Shown piece after piece: positions 28,825-39,087 of a DNA stretch of 61,973 nucleotides. The notes under the pieces were generated by a model. The model did not search any database and had not been told where the DNA came from. It saw only the letters and a list, made by a program, of their open reading frames with translations. Made by a program: the position numbers and the translations under genes. Every line of letters starts with the position of its first letter. The stretch's first letter is position 1. The DNA comes from Pseudoalteromonas piscicida (GTDB taxonomy: Bacteria; Pseudomonadota; Gammaproteobacteria; Enterobacterales; Alteromonadaceae), in the NCBI RefSeq assembly GCF_002744175.1, contig NZ_NKHF01000050.1, positions 1 through 61,973 on the forward strand. Direction: 5' to 3'.

Positions 28825-31422
28825 GTGCTTCAAGAATATCGTAAACACGTAGAAGAGCGTGCCGCGCAAGGTATCGTGCCTAAGCCGTTAGACGCGCAGC
28901 AAACTGCTGACCTTATCGAATTACTAAAAACTCCACCTGCCGGTGAAGAAGAGTTCATCGTTGATCTATTTATCAACCGTGTACCGCCTGGTGTAGATGA
29001 TGCCGCATACGTAAAAGCAGGCTTTTTGGCTGCAGTAGCGAAAGGCGAAGCGGAATCACCGCTCATTTCAAGAGAGTATGCAGCTGAACTACTTGGCACT
29101 ATGCTTGGTGGTTACAACATCGCGCCTATGATTGATCTACTAGACGACGCAGCGCTTGCGCCTATCGTTGTTAAAGGCCTTTCACACACATTGTTGATGT
29201 TCGATGCATTCTATGACGTAGAAGAAAAAGCAAAAGCAGGTAATGAGTTTGCTAAACAGATTATCGAGTCATGGGCAAATGCTGAATGGTTCTTAGAAAA
29301 GCCAGCCGTTGCTGAGAAAATTTCGGTTACAGTATTTAAAGTAACTGGTGAGACAAATACGGATGACTTATCTCCAGCACCAGATGCTTGGTCTCGCCCT
29401 GATATCCCATTACACGCGCTAGCGATGCTGAAAAACGAGCGTGATGGTATTAATCCTGACAAACCAGGTGAAGTGGGTCCTATTGCGCAGCTTGAAGAGC
29501 TAAACAGCAAAGGTCTACCTCTTGCTTACGTAGGTGATGTTGTTGGTACTGGTTCTTCTCGTAAGTCTGCAACTAACTCTGTTCTTTGGTTTATGGGTGA
29601 TGACATCCCATTTGTACCAAATAAGCGCGTTGGCGGTGTATGTTTAGGTGGTAAGATTGCACCAATCTTCTTCAACACAATGGAAGATTCAGGCGCACTA
29701 CCAATTGAGCTTCCAGTTGATGAATTGAACATGGGCGACCAAATTGACATCTTCCCTTACGAAGGTGTGGTGAAGCGCCATGGCACTGACGAAGTTATCT
29801 CAACATTCTCATTAAAATCAGACGTAATTCTTGACGAAGTACGTGCTGGTGGTCGTATTCCACTGATCATTGGTCGTGGCTTAACAGATAAAGCCCGTGC
29901 CTCTTTAGGTCTTGAAGCGGAAGATATTTTCCGTAAGCCTAAGCTGGTTGAAGATTCAGGTAAAGGCTTTACCCTTGCACAGAAGATGGTTGGTAAGGCA
30001 TGTAATATGCCTGGCGTACGTCCAGGTCAATACTGTGAACCAACAATGACAACAGTAGGTTCTCAGGATACTACGGGTCCAATGACGCGTGATGAGCTAA
30101 AAGACCTTGCTTGTTTAGGTTTCTCTGCTGATTTAACTATGCAGTCATTCTGTCATACCTCAGCTTATCCTAAGCCAATTGACGTAAATACTCACCACAC
30201 ACTACCTGATTTCATCATGAACCGTGGCGGTGTATCACTACGTCCTGGTGACGGTGTTATCCACTCATGGCTAAACCGTATGCTACTTCCAGATACCGTA
30301 GGTACTGGTGGTGACTCGCATACTCGTTTCCCTCTAGGTATTTCATTCCCTGCAGGTTCTGGTGCGGTAGCATTCGCAGCAGCTACAGGTGTAATGCCAC
30401 TAGACATGCCTGAGTCAATCCTTGTTCGCTTTAAGGGTGAAATGCAACCGGGTATCACACTACGTGACCTAGTACACGCTATCCCTTACTATGCAATTCA
30501 GCAAGGCCTATTAACGGTTGAGAAGAAAGGCAAGATCAACGAATTCTCTGGTCGTATCCTTGAAATCGAAGGTGTTGAGCACCTAACGGTTGAGCAAGCA
30601 TTCGAACTATCTGATGCATCAGCAGAGCGTAGTGCTGCTGGTTGTACAGTTAAGCTTTCACAAGCGTCTATTGAAGAGTACCTAAACTCTAACATCGTGA
30701 TGCTTAAGTGGATGATCTCTGAAGGTTATGGTGATGTACGTACTATTGAGCGTCGTATCACTAAGATGGAAGAGTGGCTAGCAAACCCTGAGCTAATGAC
30801 TGCGGATGCAGATGCAGAGTACGCACACACTATTGAGATTGATCTTGCTGATATCAAAGAGCCAATCCTTTGTGCACCGAATGACCCTGATGACGCTCGT
30901 CTACTTTCAGCGGTAACTGGTGAGAAGATCGACGAGGTATTCATCGGTTCTTGTATGACTAACATCGGTCACTTCCGTGCAGCTGGTAAACTACTGGATA
31001 ACTTCGGTGGTCGTCTACCAACGCAACTATGGGTTGCTCCACCAACGAAGATGGACCGCGATCAGTTAACTGACGAAGGTTACTACGGTATTTACGGTCG
31101 TGTAGGTGCACGTATCGAAACTCCAGGATGTTCACTATGTATGGGTAACCAGGCACGTGTTGCTGATAAAGCAACGGTAGTGTCTACCTCGACTCGTAAC
31201 TTCCCTAACCGTTTAGGTACAGGTGCAAACGTATTCCTTGCATCAGCAGAGCTTGCAGCGGTAGCGGCTATCCTTGGTAAACTACCAACGCCTGCTGAAT
31301 ATCAAGAGTATGCAGAGAAGATCAATGCAACGGCTGCAGACACGTACCGTTATTTGAACTTCCACAAGATGCCTCAGTACACTAAAAAGGCAGACTCAGT
31401 GATCATTCAACAAGCGGTGTAA
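28825..31422 (+). CDS. acnB: Aconitate hydratase B
   Basis: An 865-residue TCA cycle enzyme converting citrate to isocitrate, the same length as E. coli AcnB. It has the N-terminal HEAT-like domain, the swivel [20 protein letters not shown], the catalytic [11 protein letters not shown], and iron-sulfur cysteines in [12 protein letters not shown] and [11 protein letters not shown] set the start at GTG 28825 ([13 protein letters not shown]), with GAGGG eight bases upstream; an in-frame ATG at 28762 would add 21 residues not seen in the family. Codon choice is strongly biased, as expected for a highly expressed gene. Monocistronic. Confidence 0.97.
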   Translation: MLQEYRKHVEERAAQGIVPKPLDAQQTADLIELLKTPPAGEEEFIVDLFINRVPPGVDDAAYVKAGFLAAVAKGEAESPLISREYAAELLGTMLGGYNIAPMIDLLDDAALAPIVVKGLSHTLLMFDAFYDVEEKAKAGNEFAKQIIESWANAEWFLEKPAVAEKISVTVFKVTGETNTDDLSPAPDAWSRPDIPLHALAMLKNERDGINPDKPGEVGPIAQLEELNSKGLPLAYVGDVVGTGSSRKSATNSVLWFMGDDIPFVPNKRVGGVCLGGKIAPIFFNTMEDSGALPIELPVDELNMGDQIDIFPYEGVVKRHGTDEVISTFSLKSDVILDEVRAGGRIPLIIGRGLTDKARASLGLEAEDIFRKPKLVEDSGKGFTLAQKMVGKACNMPGVRPGQYCEPTMTTVGSQDTTGPMTRDELKDLACLGFSADLTMQSFCHTSAYPKPIDVNTHHTLPDFIMNRGGVSLRPGDGVIHSWLNRMLLPDTVGTGGDSHTRFPLGISFPAGSGAVAFAAATGVMPLDMPESILVRFKGEMQPGITLRDLVHAIPYYAIQQGLLTVEKKGKINEFSGRILEIEGVEHLTVEQAFELSDASAERSAAGCTVKLSQASIEEYLNSNIVMLKWMISEGYGDVRTIERRITKMEEWLANPELMTADADAEYAHTIEIDLADIKEPILCAPNDPDDARLLSAVTGEKIDEVFIGSCMTNIGHFRAAGKLLDNFGGRLPTQLWVAPPTKMDRDQLTDEGYYGIYGRVGARIETPGCSLCMGNQARVADKATVVSTSTRNFPNRLGTGANVFLASAELAAVAAILGKLPTPAEYQEYAEKINATAADTYRYLNFHKMPQYTKKADSVIIQQAV

Positions 31423-31448
31423 TAACTCGTTTTCGAATACAATGAGAT

Positions 31449-31476
31449 AAAAAGCCAGCGTAAGCTGGCTTTTTTT
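31449..31476 (+). terminator. acnB terminator
   Basis: AAAAAGCCAGC-GTAA-GCTGGCTTTTTTT is a perfect 11-bp stem with a tetraloop and U tract. Confidence 0.93.
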
Positions 31477-31666
31477 ATGCACAGAAAACGCTCAAGTTAA
31501 ATGGTGTTATCAAGCTTCATTTTAAATATAGATAAATAATCTTTTAGGTGACCTATAGTTGGATTTTTATTGCGTTTTGATGGCTAAAATTCCAATTTTT
31601 TAAACAGTAATTTTCTCTGGTTTTATTAGAATTGTCGGCAAATTCTCATCAATGGGCGAGAGGATC

Positions 31667-32299
31667 ATGACAACAGTAAACAACCAGAATTTATTACAAC
31701 TACGCTTCTTACCGCAGTCGCATATCGACGCCGTTAAGCCTTACTTTAACCAACTTCCAGACAACCCTTACGCGGATGGTGCATTCAGAAAACGCCGTTA
31801 TTCAGTGGTTAAATTCACTGATGGTGAAGTGACATTGCAACCGACGAAAGCTTTCGTGCAAGACGACTCAATTAATACTTTCCAAGGTAATATTGAGCGT
31901 GTTTACGAAAACCTTGAACAGGACATGTTAAATACCGATGGTTTTAAGCATATGCTTGGCGAGTTTAAAGCGATGACGGGAATTGCTGACGATACTAACA
32001 TCGAAGTACATCAGTTTCGTATGTTAGCGATTGAAAGTGATACGCCACCAGCACCGGAAGGTGTGCACCAAGATGGTTTTGACCATGTTTGTGTCTGCGG
32101 TGTTTCTCACGAAAATATCGCTGGCGGTGAATTGTTGGTTTATGAGCATAAAGAAGCCGAACCTTGTTTCAAAATGGAAATCAAAGATGGTTTATTCGCA
32201 TTAGTGAATGACCGCGAAGTGTGGCACAACGCAACACCGATGAACAAGCTAGATACCGACAAAGTAGGTTACCTAGACTGTTTCGTATTTACAGCCTAA
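31667..32299 (+). CDS. 2OG-Fe(II) dioxygenase family protein (BsmA/IDO-like)
   Basis: A 210-residue enzyme of the 2OG-Fe dioxygenase group that includes bacterial free amino acid hydroxylases and BsmA. The iron ligands are likely His and Asp in GVHQDGFDHV and His in EVWHNATPM, with a downstream basic region for 2-oxoglutarate. A GAGAGG ribosome site supports ATG 31667. It is followed after 9 bases by a PLP-dependent enzyme, implying a two-step conversion of an amino acid or amine. The substrate is not known; amino acid hydroxylation is inferred from the family. Confidence 0.82.
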   Translation: MTTVNNQNLLQLRFLPQSHIDAVKPYFNQLPDNPYADGAFRKRRYSVVKFTDGEVTLQPTKAFVQDDSINTFQGNIERVYENLEQDMLNTDGFKHMLGEFKAMTGIADDTNIEVHQFRMLAIESDTPPAPEGVHQDGFDHVCVCGVSHENIAGGELLVYEHKEAEPCFKMEIKDGLFALVNDREVWHNATPMNKLDTDKVGYLDCFVFTA

Positions 32300-32308
32300 G
32301 AGGGTAGT

Positions 32309-33544
32309 ATGGATTTAAATCAAGTGCGTCGTCAGTTCCCAGCACTAATGCAAAGTGTTGGTGGAACCGCTCCAGTTTTTCTTGATGGCCCTGGAGGCTC
32401 TCAAGTGCCTCAATCTGTGTTGAGCGCGATGTCAGCTTACCTAGGTTATTTTAACTCTAACTTAGGCGGTGCATTTTTTTCGAGCGATAAAACCGTCAGT
32501 TTGATGAGTGAAGCACGTCAAGCCGTTGCTGATCTGCTTAATTCGCCAAGTGCGGATCAAATTGTATTTGGTGCTAACATGACCAGCCTTACGTTTAGCT
32601 TCAGCCGTGCGTTATCTCGCGAATGGCAAGCGGGCGATGAAGTCATTGTGACCAATGCAGATCACTACTCAAACGTTTCTTCTTGGCGTCAAGCCGCCGA
32701 AGATAAAGGTGCGACGGTGCATGCAGTGCGTATTAATGAAACCGACTGCACGCTTGATCTTGCGCATTTTAAATCACTACTAAACGCCAAGACTAAGTTG
32801 GTTGCAGTGACATATGCATCGAATACAACAGGCTCTATCAACGATATTAACCGTATTGTGGAGCTTGCGCACCAAGTTGGTGCATTGGTGTATGTTGATG
32901 CTGTGCATTATGCACCTCATGAACTGATCGATGTACAAGCATTGGATTGCGACTTTCTAGCGTGCTCTGCCTATAAGTTCTTTGGTCCGCATGTTGGCAT
33001 TGTGTATGGTAAGCGTGAGCATTTAGAAGGTTTTACGCCGTACAAGGTTGAACCGGCAAAAGACATTATTCCAGGCCGCTGGGAAACTGGTACGCAGAGT
33101 TTTGAAGGGCTTGCGGGTGTGGTTGCGGCGATTGACTATATTGCGTCATTAAGCGAGATGAGTGCTGATACACCACGCCGTGAGAAACTGATCGAAGCTT
33201 TTGCACGCACCAAAGCGCATGAGATGCAGCTCAGTCAGCACTTCTTAACGCGTCTAGCTGAGTTTAAAAAGATTAAACTTTTCGGTATCGAGTCACTTGA
33301 GCGACTAGCTGAGCGCACACCAACGTTTGCACTGACATTTGATGATATCGAACCGCGTAAAGTATCAGAATTCTTGGGCAATAAGCACATGTGCGTCTGG
33401 GATGGCAACTTTTATGCTCAAGGCTTGTGTGAGCAGCTTGGGGTGATGGATAAAGGTGGCGTAGTTCGCGTTGGTTGTATGCATTACAATACCATAGAAG
33501 AACTAGATAGCTTGTTTGAAGCATTCACAGAGCTATTAAAATAA
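32309..33544 (+). CDS. Class V aminotransferase / cysteine desulfurase-like protein
   Basis: A 411-residue PLP enzyme of the subgroup usually annotated cysteine desulfurase-like (TIGR01976 type). The cofactor lysine is in CDFLACSAYKFFGPHVG, and PLP contacts are VTNADHYSNVSSW and YVDAVHYAPHE. The C-terminal RVGCMHYNTIEELD lacks the normal RxGxHC active loop of SufS/IscS, so sulfur transfer is doubtful. It could be a lyase, transaminase or epimerase acting on the product of the dioxygenase upstream. No Fe-S assembly genes are adjacent. Confidence 0.85.
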   Translation: MDLNQVRRQFPALMQSVGGTAPVFLDGPGGSQVPQSVLSAMSAYLGYFNSNLGGAFFSSDKTVSLMSEARQAVADLLNSPSADQIVFGANMTSLTFSFSRALSREWQAGDEVIVTNADHYSNVSSWRQAAEDKGATVHAVRINETDCTLDLAHFKSLLNAKTKLVAVTYASNTTGSINDINRIVELAHQVGALVYVDAVHYAPHELIDVQALDCDFLACSAYKFFGPHVGIVYGKREHLEGFTPYKVEPAKDIIPGRWETGTQSFEGLAGVVAAIDYIASLSEMSADTPRREKLIEAFARTKAHEMQLSQHFLTRLAEFKKIKLFGIESLERLAERTPTFALTFDDIEPRKVSEFLGNKHMCVWDGNFYAQGLCEQLGVMDKGGVVRVGCMHYNTIEELDSLFEAFTELLK

Positions 33545-33574
33545 AATTATTTTACAACTTTTTTTCTTTGTGTT

Positions 33575-33608
33575 TATATAAAACCTTCTAAAAAGGAGGT
33601 TTTATATA
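33575..33608 (+). promoter_or_regulatory. Hairpin that hides an AAGGAGG Shine-Dalgarno
   Basis: TATATAAAACC pairs with GGTTTTATATA in an 11-bp stem around a 12-base loop. The right side and loop contain AAGGAGG at 33593-33599. The hairpin may be the terminator of the PLP enzyme gene, but the T tract is absent. It could instead control access of ribosomes to the short ORF at 33613. Confidence 0.45.
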
Positions 33609-33612
33609 GGCT

Positions 33613-33926
33613 ATGTATATTCGCTTTTACGTTTCTGCGCTGCAATTCCTGTTGATTTCTCTATTTGTGATCCTAACTTTGATGATTCTGGTTACTCCAC
33701 TGATCCAGATGAAGTGACCGGAGGAGAGAAGGTCACTGATCCTGCATTGAGACGCCAGGTTTCAGGAGGTTCAAATGGGTGGGGGGGCCGGACAGGAGTG
33801 ATAGATAGTCGACTTGAATATGGATATTTCGAATACTCATGTGAGGTTTGGGCGTTTCCTAACGGGGGAGGTGGCTATTATTACATGGCTAAAGAGTGCG
33901 CATACACTTACAGGTCAGCACACTAA
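33613..33926 (+). pseudogene. Short ORF, possibly frameshifted
   Basis: ATG 33613 opens a 34-codon frame (stop 33715-33717) whose product is a hydrophobic, signal-like peptide (MYIRFYVSALQFLLISLFV...). In the next frame, an open stretch runs from 33582 to 33926 without an ATG, GTG or TTG until GTG 33714. That frame reads like a secreted protein (FSICDPNFDDSGYSTDPDE, GGSNGWGGR, three further Cys). The two frames overlap by GTGA. Joining the signal peptide to the downstream frame would need one shift, so this is either a decayed or misread single gene, or two tiny coupled genes. Function unknown. Confidence 0.4.
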
Positions 33927-34016
33927 ATTGAATGTTAGTTAAACTGGAAGTCTAAAATAGTAGTATAAACTATTACAATATAATATTTAGGAGCCGAGGT
34001 TTAGGATGCTGTGTAT

Positions 34017-34340
34017 ATGTTAAAACTGCTTTGTATCCCCTTATTCTGTTGGCTTCTATCACTTATATTTATTTATGTATATCAGCTTCCTGTACCCATG
34101 GTTGGTATGGTGAATGAAACGGACTTAACGAGTCCACACTTCTGGTGGGCGGCAACACTAAGTTATCTCTTTTACGGACTTATCTGTTTTACTATCCCGC
34201 TCATGATGCTTATTCAGTATGTCATTTCAAAGTCAAAGTGGATTACTAATCACAAAGAGCAAGATAAGCTGCTTTGGTGTAGTGCCATTCTTTTATGCTT
34301 TGCTTGGGCTACTTTACTTAGTCAGTTGCACCTTCAATAA
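34017..34340 (+). CDS. Small inner membrane protein of unknown function
   Basis: A 107-residue protein with three predicted membrane segments (residues 1-22, 45-70 and 85-104). AGGA lies 10 bases before ATG 34017; a GTG at 34011 is also possible. Its last 23 bases overlap the end of the convergent cNMP-binding gene. No recognised family. Confidence 0.6.
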   Translation: MLKLLCIPLFCWLLSLIFIYVYQLPVPMVGMVNETDLTSPHFWWAATLSYLFYGLICFTIPLMMLIQYVISKSKWITNHKEQDKLLWCSAILLCFAWATLLSQLHLQ

Positions 34341-34809
34341 ATGCATTTAGTTTGGCAATACGCAGACTCATGCCCTCAATAAGCTTATCTTTAATTTTCT
34401 CTCGGATCACATTGGGAAGTCGTGTGAGTGCATCGGGGGTTATCGCTAATATAATGCTGTCTTTTAGGGCCTGTGCACTGGTGCTACGCTCTCTATGGGA
34501 GATAAATGCTCCCTCACCTAAAAACTCACCAGGACCAACTTTGCCTAAATCATGGGCGGAGTCTTGCTTAAAGATCAAAAACTCGCCACTCAATACGATG
34601 TAAAGTCGGTTGTCTTTTTCAAATCGCTTAAAAGCATGGCGTCCTTGTTGCACGAGATATAGATGACTAAAAGATTCCAGCAGCGCTTGGCGCTCAGTGA
34701 GTGTAAACTCTCTAAAAAAAGCTAAGCGATTTATAATCTCTAGTTGTTTAAACAGTGGGATATTTTCAAGTAACTTCATGCAACCCATTCGGTAATCAAA
34801 TTTATTCAT
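34318..34809 (-). CDS. Cyclic-nucleotide-binding domain protein
   Basis: A 163-residue protein that is essentially one Crp-type ligand-binding fold with no DNA-binding domain. Residues RLYIVLSGEFLIFKQ and GPGEFLGEGAFISHRERSTSAQA reproduce the phosphate-binding cassette (Gly-Glu and Arg-Ser), so cAMP or another cyclic nucleotide could bind. Single-domain proteins of this type may control a partner. The start is uncertain: ATG 34809 and an internal ATG at 34779 both lack a strong ribosome site. Confidence 0.78.
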   Translation of the reverse strand: MNKFDYRMGCMKLLENIPLFKQLEIINRLAFFREFTLTERQALLESFSHLYLVQQGRHAFKRFEKDNRLYIVLSGEFLIFKQDSAHDLGKVGPGEFLGEGAFISHRERSTSAQALKDSIILAITPDALTRLPNVIREKIKDKLIEGMSLRIAKLNAFIEGATD

Positions 34810-34902
34810 GAATATTGCGTGCTTTTGGCTTTCGCGTCAATGATTACCCTGTTTGCAGGTTGATTCTGAGGTATGAATACAAGCTGCCGTGAATAAGTCA
34901 AC

Positions 34903-35928
34903 TCACCAGTTACAAGCGAGTAATTTTTTGACCCACACAGGATCTGCTTTTGAGCTACTCAGTGAAAACGCGTTTTGCTTAAATGCTGATACATCTAGGT
35001 GCACGTTCATTGGTACAGCTAAGTGTGTTTTTAGTAATCGCTTTAAGCCTAAGTCATCTATTTGTAAAAAAGATGCCGCTAACTTGGCTTTTTCTGATCC
35101 GTTGAGGCTGCTTCCTTGGGAAAACGCATGGCCTGCTTTTATCCAGTCAAGATAAGCAGTTCGAGACTCATTTAAGTAATCCTCTGTTAATGCTTGTAAT
35201 CTGGGGATGAGGCGCTGATAAAGCGCTTCATCTTTGCTTAACACAGCGACGAGTAGAAGGTTGAGACCGGAGTTTAAAACGGCTGACTTGACAGTGGGGA
35301 GCTGGGAAAGCTCAAAGGCATGCTTGAGGGCTGATTTAGCGTCTGTTAAGTTATTGGCATCTAGATGCAGCACCCCTAAGTTGTTGTAGATAGAAGCTAT
35401 GGCTATATTATCAGGGAGTTGCTCTGCGACCTTGACTGCTTGACCGTAAATGGCGCTTGCTTTTGGATATCGTCCTTGTTCTCTGAGTGTGTTTGCTTGT
35501 CCATTTAATACCCTCAGCTGTTGCTTCAAATTAGTTGTGTGTTTAAGTGCGCAAGTATAGGCCTGTGTGGCGTCTTCTAAGCGATTTGCACGTCTCAGTA
35601 AAGTTGCGGATAAAAAGGTGATCTGGAAAAGCTCGCCTCGAAACTCCGCGGTCTGAGACAGCTCAAAAAGCCGTGCCACAGGCTGTTGCGCAACATCATT
35701 ATCTCTCAGCAGCATCAGTGCTTTCGCTTCTAAAAGCTGCCTCTTGATATATTGAGCTTTATTCGTTTTCCTATCAGGCTCAACCTGCTGAATGATTTGC
35801 AAAGCACGAGCAGGGGCTTTGTTGAGAAAATACTCGGCTCTATCAAGTTCATAGGTATGCTCTACCTTAGCTTCCCCTGCACCTAAAGCACTTGAGGCTA
35901 TTATTAAAGCGGCTATAAAAGATGACAC
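34903..35928 (-). CDS. Exported TPR-repeat protein
   Basis: A 341-residue protein with a weak signal peptide (SSFIAALIIASSALGAGEA) and tandem helical repeats of TPR form. The clearest are DATQAYTCALKHTTNLKQQLRVLNGQANTL, PKASAIYGQAVKVAEQ and SIYNNLGVLHLDANNLTDAKSALKHAFELSQ. Such repeats bind peptides or assemble complexes. Start is GTG 35928. The C-terminal 90 residues show no repeat. Nothing adjacent tells the partner. Confidence 0.75.
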   Translation of the reverse strand: MSSFIAALIIASSALGAGEAKVEHTYELDRAEYFLNKAPARALQIIQQVEPDRKTNKAQYIKRQLLEAKALMLLRDNDVAQQPVARLFELSQTAEFRGELFQITFLSATLLRRANRLEDATQAYTCALKHTTNLKQQLRVLNGQANTLREQGRYPKASAIYGQAVKVAEQLPDNIAIASIYNNLGVLHLDANNLTDAKSALKHAFELSQLPTVKSAVLNSGLNLLLVAVLSKDEALYQRLIPRLQALTEDYLNESRTAYLDWIKAGHAFSQGSSLNGSEKAKLAASFLQIDDLGLKRLLKTHLAVPMNVHLDVSAFKQNAFSLSSSKADPVWVKKLLACNW

Positions 35929-36073
35929 ACTTGCAACTATTCAACTGAACCTAATTTAGGGAGTGTAGACGGTCCTGATGAATATTTAAAGTCTCTTATA
36001 CACATTAGGTTAAGTTCTTTTTCTGACTTAATTGCTGCCCACATAGCGGAGCTATGTGACTCAGGCAATCGAG

Positions 36074-37471
36074 TCAGTCCTGAATATTTCTTTCTTTTAG
36101 TTTTCGCGTTAACGTATTGCGACCCCAGCCGATTTTAAGTGCGGCGTCTTGCTTGTGACCGTGGCAAGCATTTAATGCTGTTTTAATGAGTCTAGTTTCT
36201 AGTTGTGCCTGTACATCGGGCCAAATATGGTCTTTGCCTTTACGTAACTCGGAGTCTAGCCACGCTTGGAATGCGTCTAACCAATTCTCTTGTTCAGGTG
36301 TGTTTAGTTGCTGTGGTTTGTCGAGCTCTTCCGGTAAATCTGCAGGCGTCACCAATTCACCCGGTGCCATAACCGTTAGCCAGCGACAGGTATTTTCTAG
36401 CTGGCGAACATTGCCAGGCCAATGATAGGCTTGCATCTTTTGCAGTGCATGTTTAGAGATTATCTTTGGCTCGGCTTTTAGCTCTTTGGCGCTCTTCGAG
36501 AGAAAGTGGTCGCACAGCGCTGCAATATCCTCAGGACGTTCGCGCAGCGCTGGTAGCTTCAACCTGACGACGTTTAAGCGGTGGAATAAGTCTTCACGGA
36601 ATTTACCTTGCTTGACCAATGTTTCTAAATCTTGGTGGGTAGCTGCGACGATACGAACATCCACTTTTACACTGTTGTGTCCACCGACACGATAAAACTC
36701 GCCGTCTGCGAGTACGCGTAATAGCCGAGTTTGCACGTCCAATGGCATATCGCCGATTTCATCTAAAAATAAGGTGCCACCGTCGGCTTGTTCAAAACGG
36801 CCTCGGCGCATGCTGTCCGCACCAGTGAAAGCGCCTTTTTCATGACCAAATAGTTCGGACTCGACCAGATCTTTTGGTATGGCCGCCATATTTAATGCGA
36901 TAAACGCAGCGTCTTTACGGGGACTGTGATTATGTAGCGCACCTGCAACCAGTTCTTTACCTGAACCAGATTCCCCATTAATGAGTACACTCATGCTTGA
37001 TGCAGAGAGCTTGCCTATGGCGCGGAAAACTTCCTGCATCGCAGGGGCTTCTCCAATAATATCTGGACTGGAGGCTTTTTCACTCGCACGTTTGTGTTTT
37101 TTGGTTTGTTGGCCGGCACGAAAGGCTCGCTGTACGAGTGAAACAGCCTCATTTAAATCGAATGGCTTGGCAAGGTATTCAAATGCGCCTTTTTTAAAAG
37201 CATTTACCGCAGAATCAAGGTCAGAGTGGGCGGTCATAATGATGACCGGTAGGTTGGGATGTGACTCTGCTATTTTGTCTAATAAGGCCATCCCGTCTAT
37301 ACCGGGCATTCGGACATCAGAAATGAGCACAGCTGGTTGCTCATATTCAAGAGCTGTTAATACATCTTGACCACTGGCGAAGCTTTCGGTTTCAAACTCT
37401 GCTCGCTTTAATGCCTTTTCTAAAACAAACCGGATTGAAGCGTCGTCATCGACTAACCAAACAGATTTCAT
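36074..37471 (-). CDS. glnG: Nitrogen regulatory response regulator NtrC
   Basis: A 465-residue activator of sigma54 promoters under nitrogen limitation. The receiver domain has phospho-acceptor Asp52 (ISDVRMPG). The AAA+ domain has Walker A GESGSGKE, the sigma54-contacting GAFTGA, and Walker [11 protein letters not shown]. The C-terminal Fis-type helix-turn-helix is [24 protein letters not shown]. It overlaps ntrB by four bases. Expected targets in this window are the NtrC boxes at glnA and at ntrB itself. Confidence 0.97.
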   Translation of the reverse strand: MKSVWLVDDDASIRFVLEKALKRAEFETESFASGQDVLTALEYEQPAVLISDVRMPGIDGMALLDKIAESHPNLPVIIMTAHSDLDSAVNAFKKGAFEYLAKPFDLNEAVSLVQRAFRAGQQTKKHKRASEKASSPDIIGEAPAMQEVFRAIGKLSASSMSVLINGESGSGKELVAGALHNHSPRKDAAFIALNMAAIPKDLVESELFGHEKGAFTGADSMRRGRFEQADGGTLFLDEIGDMPLDVQTRLLRVLADGEFYRVGGHNSVKVDVRIVAATHQDLETLVKQGKFREDLFHRLNVVRLKLPALRERPEDIAALCDHFLSKSAKELKAEPKIISKHALQKMQAYHWPGNVRQLENTCRWLTVMAPGELVTPADLPEELDKPQQLNTPEQENWLDAFQAWLDSELRKGKDHIWPDVQAQLETRLIKTALNACHGHKQDAALKIGWGRNTLTRKLKERNIQD

Positions 37472-38550
37472 TGCACGTTTCCTGTTTCTGTGTTGTCAAA
37501 CGGAAGGTAAATACTAAACTCGGTGTGTCCCGGCCAGCTATCGCATTCAATAAACCCTTGATGCTGTTCAACTAGAGTTTGCGCAATAGAGAGCCCAAGC
37601 CCTGAGCCACCTTCTTTATTCGTGATCATTGGGAAAAACAACGTTTCTTTCACTTCTTCCGCAATACCTGGACCATTGTCACTAATGCGGATCAGGAGTG
37701 CTTTTTTAAGCAAGCGCTCACCATGATGCAAGCGATGTTTAATACGTGTTGTAATGGTAATGGTGCCATCGTGTTGTAGCGCTTGCTGTGCGTTGCGAAG
37801 CATATTGAGCAGTACTTGCTGAATTTTAGCTTGGTCTATTACGATTGCCGGAATACTGGGGTCATAATCTTTTACCAGCTTGATTTGTGCATCATGCTCT
37901 AAGGTTGTCAATTTAATCACTGACTCTAGCGCTTGGTGTATATTGCACGGTTCTTTTTGTGGTAGTTGGTTTGGCCCAAGTAATCTATCTACTAACTCAC
38001 GTAATCTATCAGCCTGTTCAATAATAAGTGTTGCGCATTCTTCCCGTTCTTGTTGATCAGTTTCGTACTGCAATAATTGCGCCGCACCGCGGATCCCACC
38101 AAGCGGATTTTTAATTTCATGGGCTAGACCGCGAATAAGATTTCGTGCGGCTTGAAATTGATGCATTTGATTGGATGCTTGGTCATAACGTAGGGCATCA
38201 TCAACACGGCGACACTCAACTAAAATAAAGGGCTTATCCGCTAAGTAAACTCGCCTCGCATGCAAGCTCAACGTTGCAACTCGATTATCGATGAATACTA
38301 CGTCAACTCTATGCTGCTGGCAGTCTACACCATCTTGAAGCACATACTTTGATAGTCTTGGTAGGTCGATGTGGTGATGGTTAAATACGCTATTGATCGC
38401 TAGGCCGATAAGACGTTTGGTACTGAGTCCTAGCAGCTCACTACTGCTGTAATTGGCATAGTGGATCATCAAGTTGTGATCTAGCACTACTATCGCGGTT
38501 GAGAGAGATTGCCAAACTTTATCTAAGTCAATCGAATTATTTTGATCCAT
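37468..38550 (-). CDS. glnL: Nitrogen sensor kinase NtrB
   Basis: A 360-residue cytoplasmic histidine kinase that phosphorylates NtrC and is governed by PII. An N-terminal PAS-like domain (SLSTAIVVLDHNLMIHYANYSSSELLG) precedes the phospho-His motif GLAHEIKNPLGGIRGAAQLL, the N box, DNGPGI and GGSGLGLSIAQTLV. ATG 38550 lies 13 bases downstream of a perfect NtrC palindrome, which suggests autorepression. Confidence 0.97.
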   Translation of the reverse strand: MDQNNSIDLDKVWQSLSTAIVVLDHNLMIHYANYSSSELLGLSTKRLIGLAINSVFNHHHIDLPRLSKYVLQDGVDCQQHRVDVVFIDNRVATLSLHARRVYLADKPFILVECRRVDDALRYDQASNQMHQFQAARNLIRGLAHEIKNPLGGIRGAAQLLQYETDQQEREECATLIIEQADRLRELVDRLLGPNQLPQKEPCNIHQALESVIKLTTLEHDAQIKLVKDYDPSIPAIVIDQAKIQQVLLNMLRNAQQALQHDGTITITTRIKHRLHHGERLLKKALLIRISDNGPGIAEEVKETLFFPMITNKEGGSGLGLSIAQTLVEQHQGFIECDSWPGHTEFSIYLPFDNTETGNVQ

Positions 38551-38562
38551 TTATGTTCACCG

Positions 38563-38579
38563 TGCACCAATATGGTGCA
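38563..38579. promoter_or_regulatory. NtrC box at ntrB
   Basis: TGCACCAATATGGTGCA is a perfect match to the NtrC consensus TGCACCA-N3-TGGTGCA. It sits 13 bases upstream of the ntrB start, matching the repressing site at E. coli glnL. Confidence 0.9.
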
Positions 38580-38703
38580 ATGAGAATAGCACAGCTTTTC
38601 GTGCTTTAAAGTAATTTATTGCTACAGCTCAGAAAATAGGATGTTTTCTAACTGGCACGCTACACTTAGCATTAATAAAGCGTGCCAACTTTAGGCTAAT
38701 AAC

Positions 38704-39087
38704 ATGATTAATCGTGCCTTATTCCGGGTAGTAAAGTTAGCCTGCTTGTGCGTGGTAAGCCTAGGTTTCATGTTGGGCATTGGGGGGAGTGAGGTCGCAT
38801 CCAATCAAGGTGTTGAGTATGTGAATTGTTTTCCTCGTCAGGTTGCCAGCCAACTAGAACATTCTGAAGGTAGTGATGTCATTTTCACGGGGAAAATGCG
38901 AATTACCCAGCCTAGTTGGCAAGATAAATATTTCTCTCAAGCTAAGGGCGATGTTCGCTTTGAGGTGTTACTGAGTAGCCGTGAGGTATGGATTGAACAC
39001 AATGAGTTGACTCGCTTAACCCTTTCTATCCCCGAGGGAATGACGTTAGAGTGTCTCCAACATTTGGTTAAAAGCCAGTGTCGTTAA
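38704..39087 (+). CDS. Exported protein of unknown function
   Basis: A 127-residue protein with an N-terminal hydrophobic segment (LACLCVVSLGFMLGIGG) that may be a signal peptide. The rest is a compact mixed region (FTGKMRITQPSWQDKYF, GDVRFEVLLSSREVWIEH) containing three Cys. It is on the opposite strand to ntrBC and glnA. Its stop shares the tetranucleotide TTAA with the stop of the convergent DUF4124 gene. No family recognised. Confidence 0.6.
   Translation: MINRALFRVVKLACLCVVSLGFMLGIGGSEVASNQGVEYVNCFPRQVASQLEHSEGSDVIFTGKMRITQPSWQDKYFSQAKGDVRFEVLLSSREVWIEHNELTRLTLSIPEGMTLECLQHLVKSQCR

Noticed and set aside
28605..28844. Short open frame upstream of acnB
   Set aside because: It overlaps the acnB start in another frame and lies in its promoter region, with no ribosome site.
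33575..33608. Simple terminator of the PLP enzyme gene
   Set aside because: The hairpin lacks a downstream T tract, so termination is not assured; kept as a possible regulatory hairpin.
38653..38670. Sigma54-like TGGCAC followed by a GC upstream of the gene at 38704
   Set aside because: The GG and GC elements are 13 bases apart instead of the required 10.
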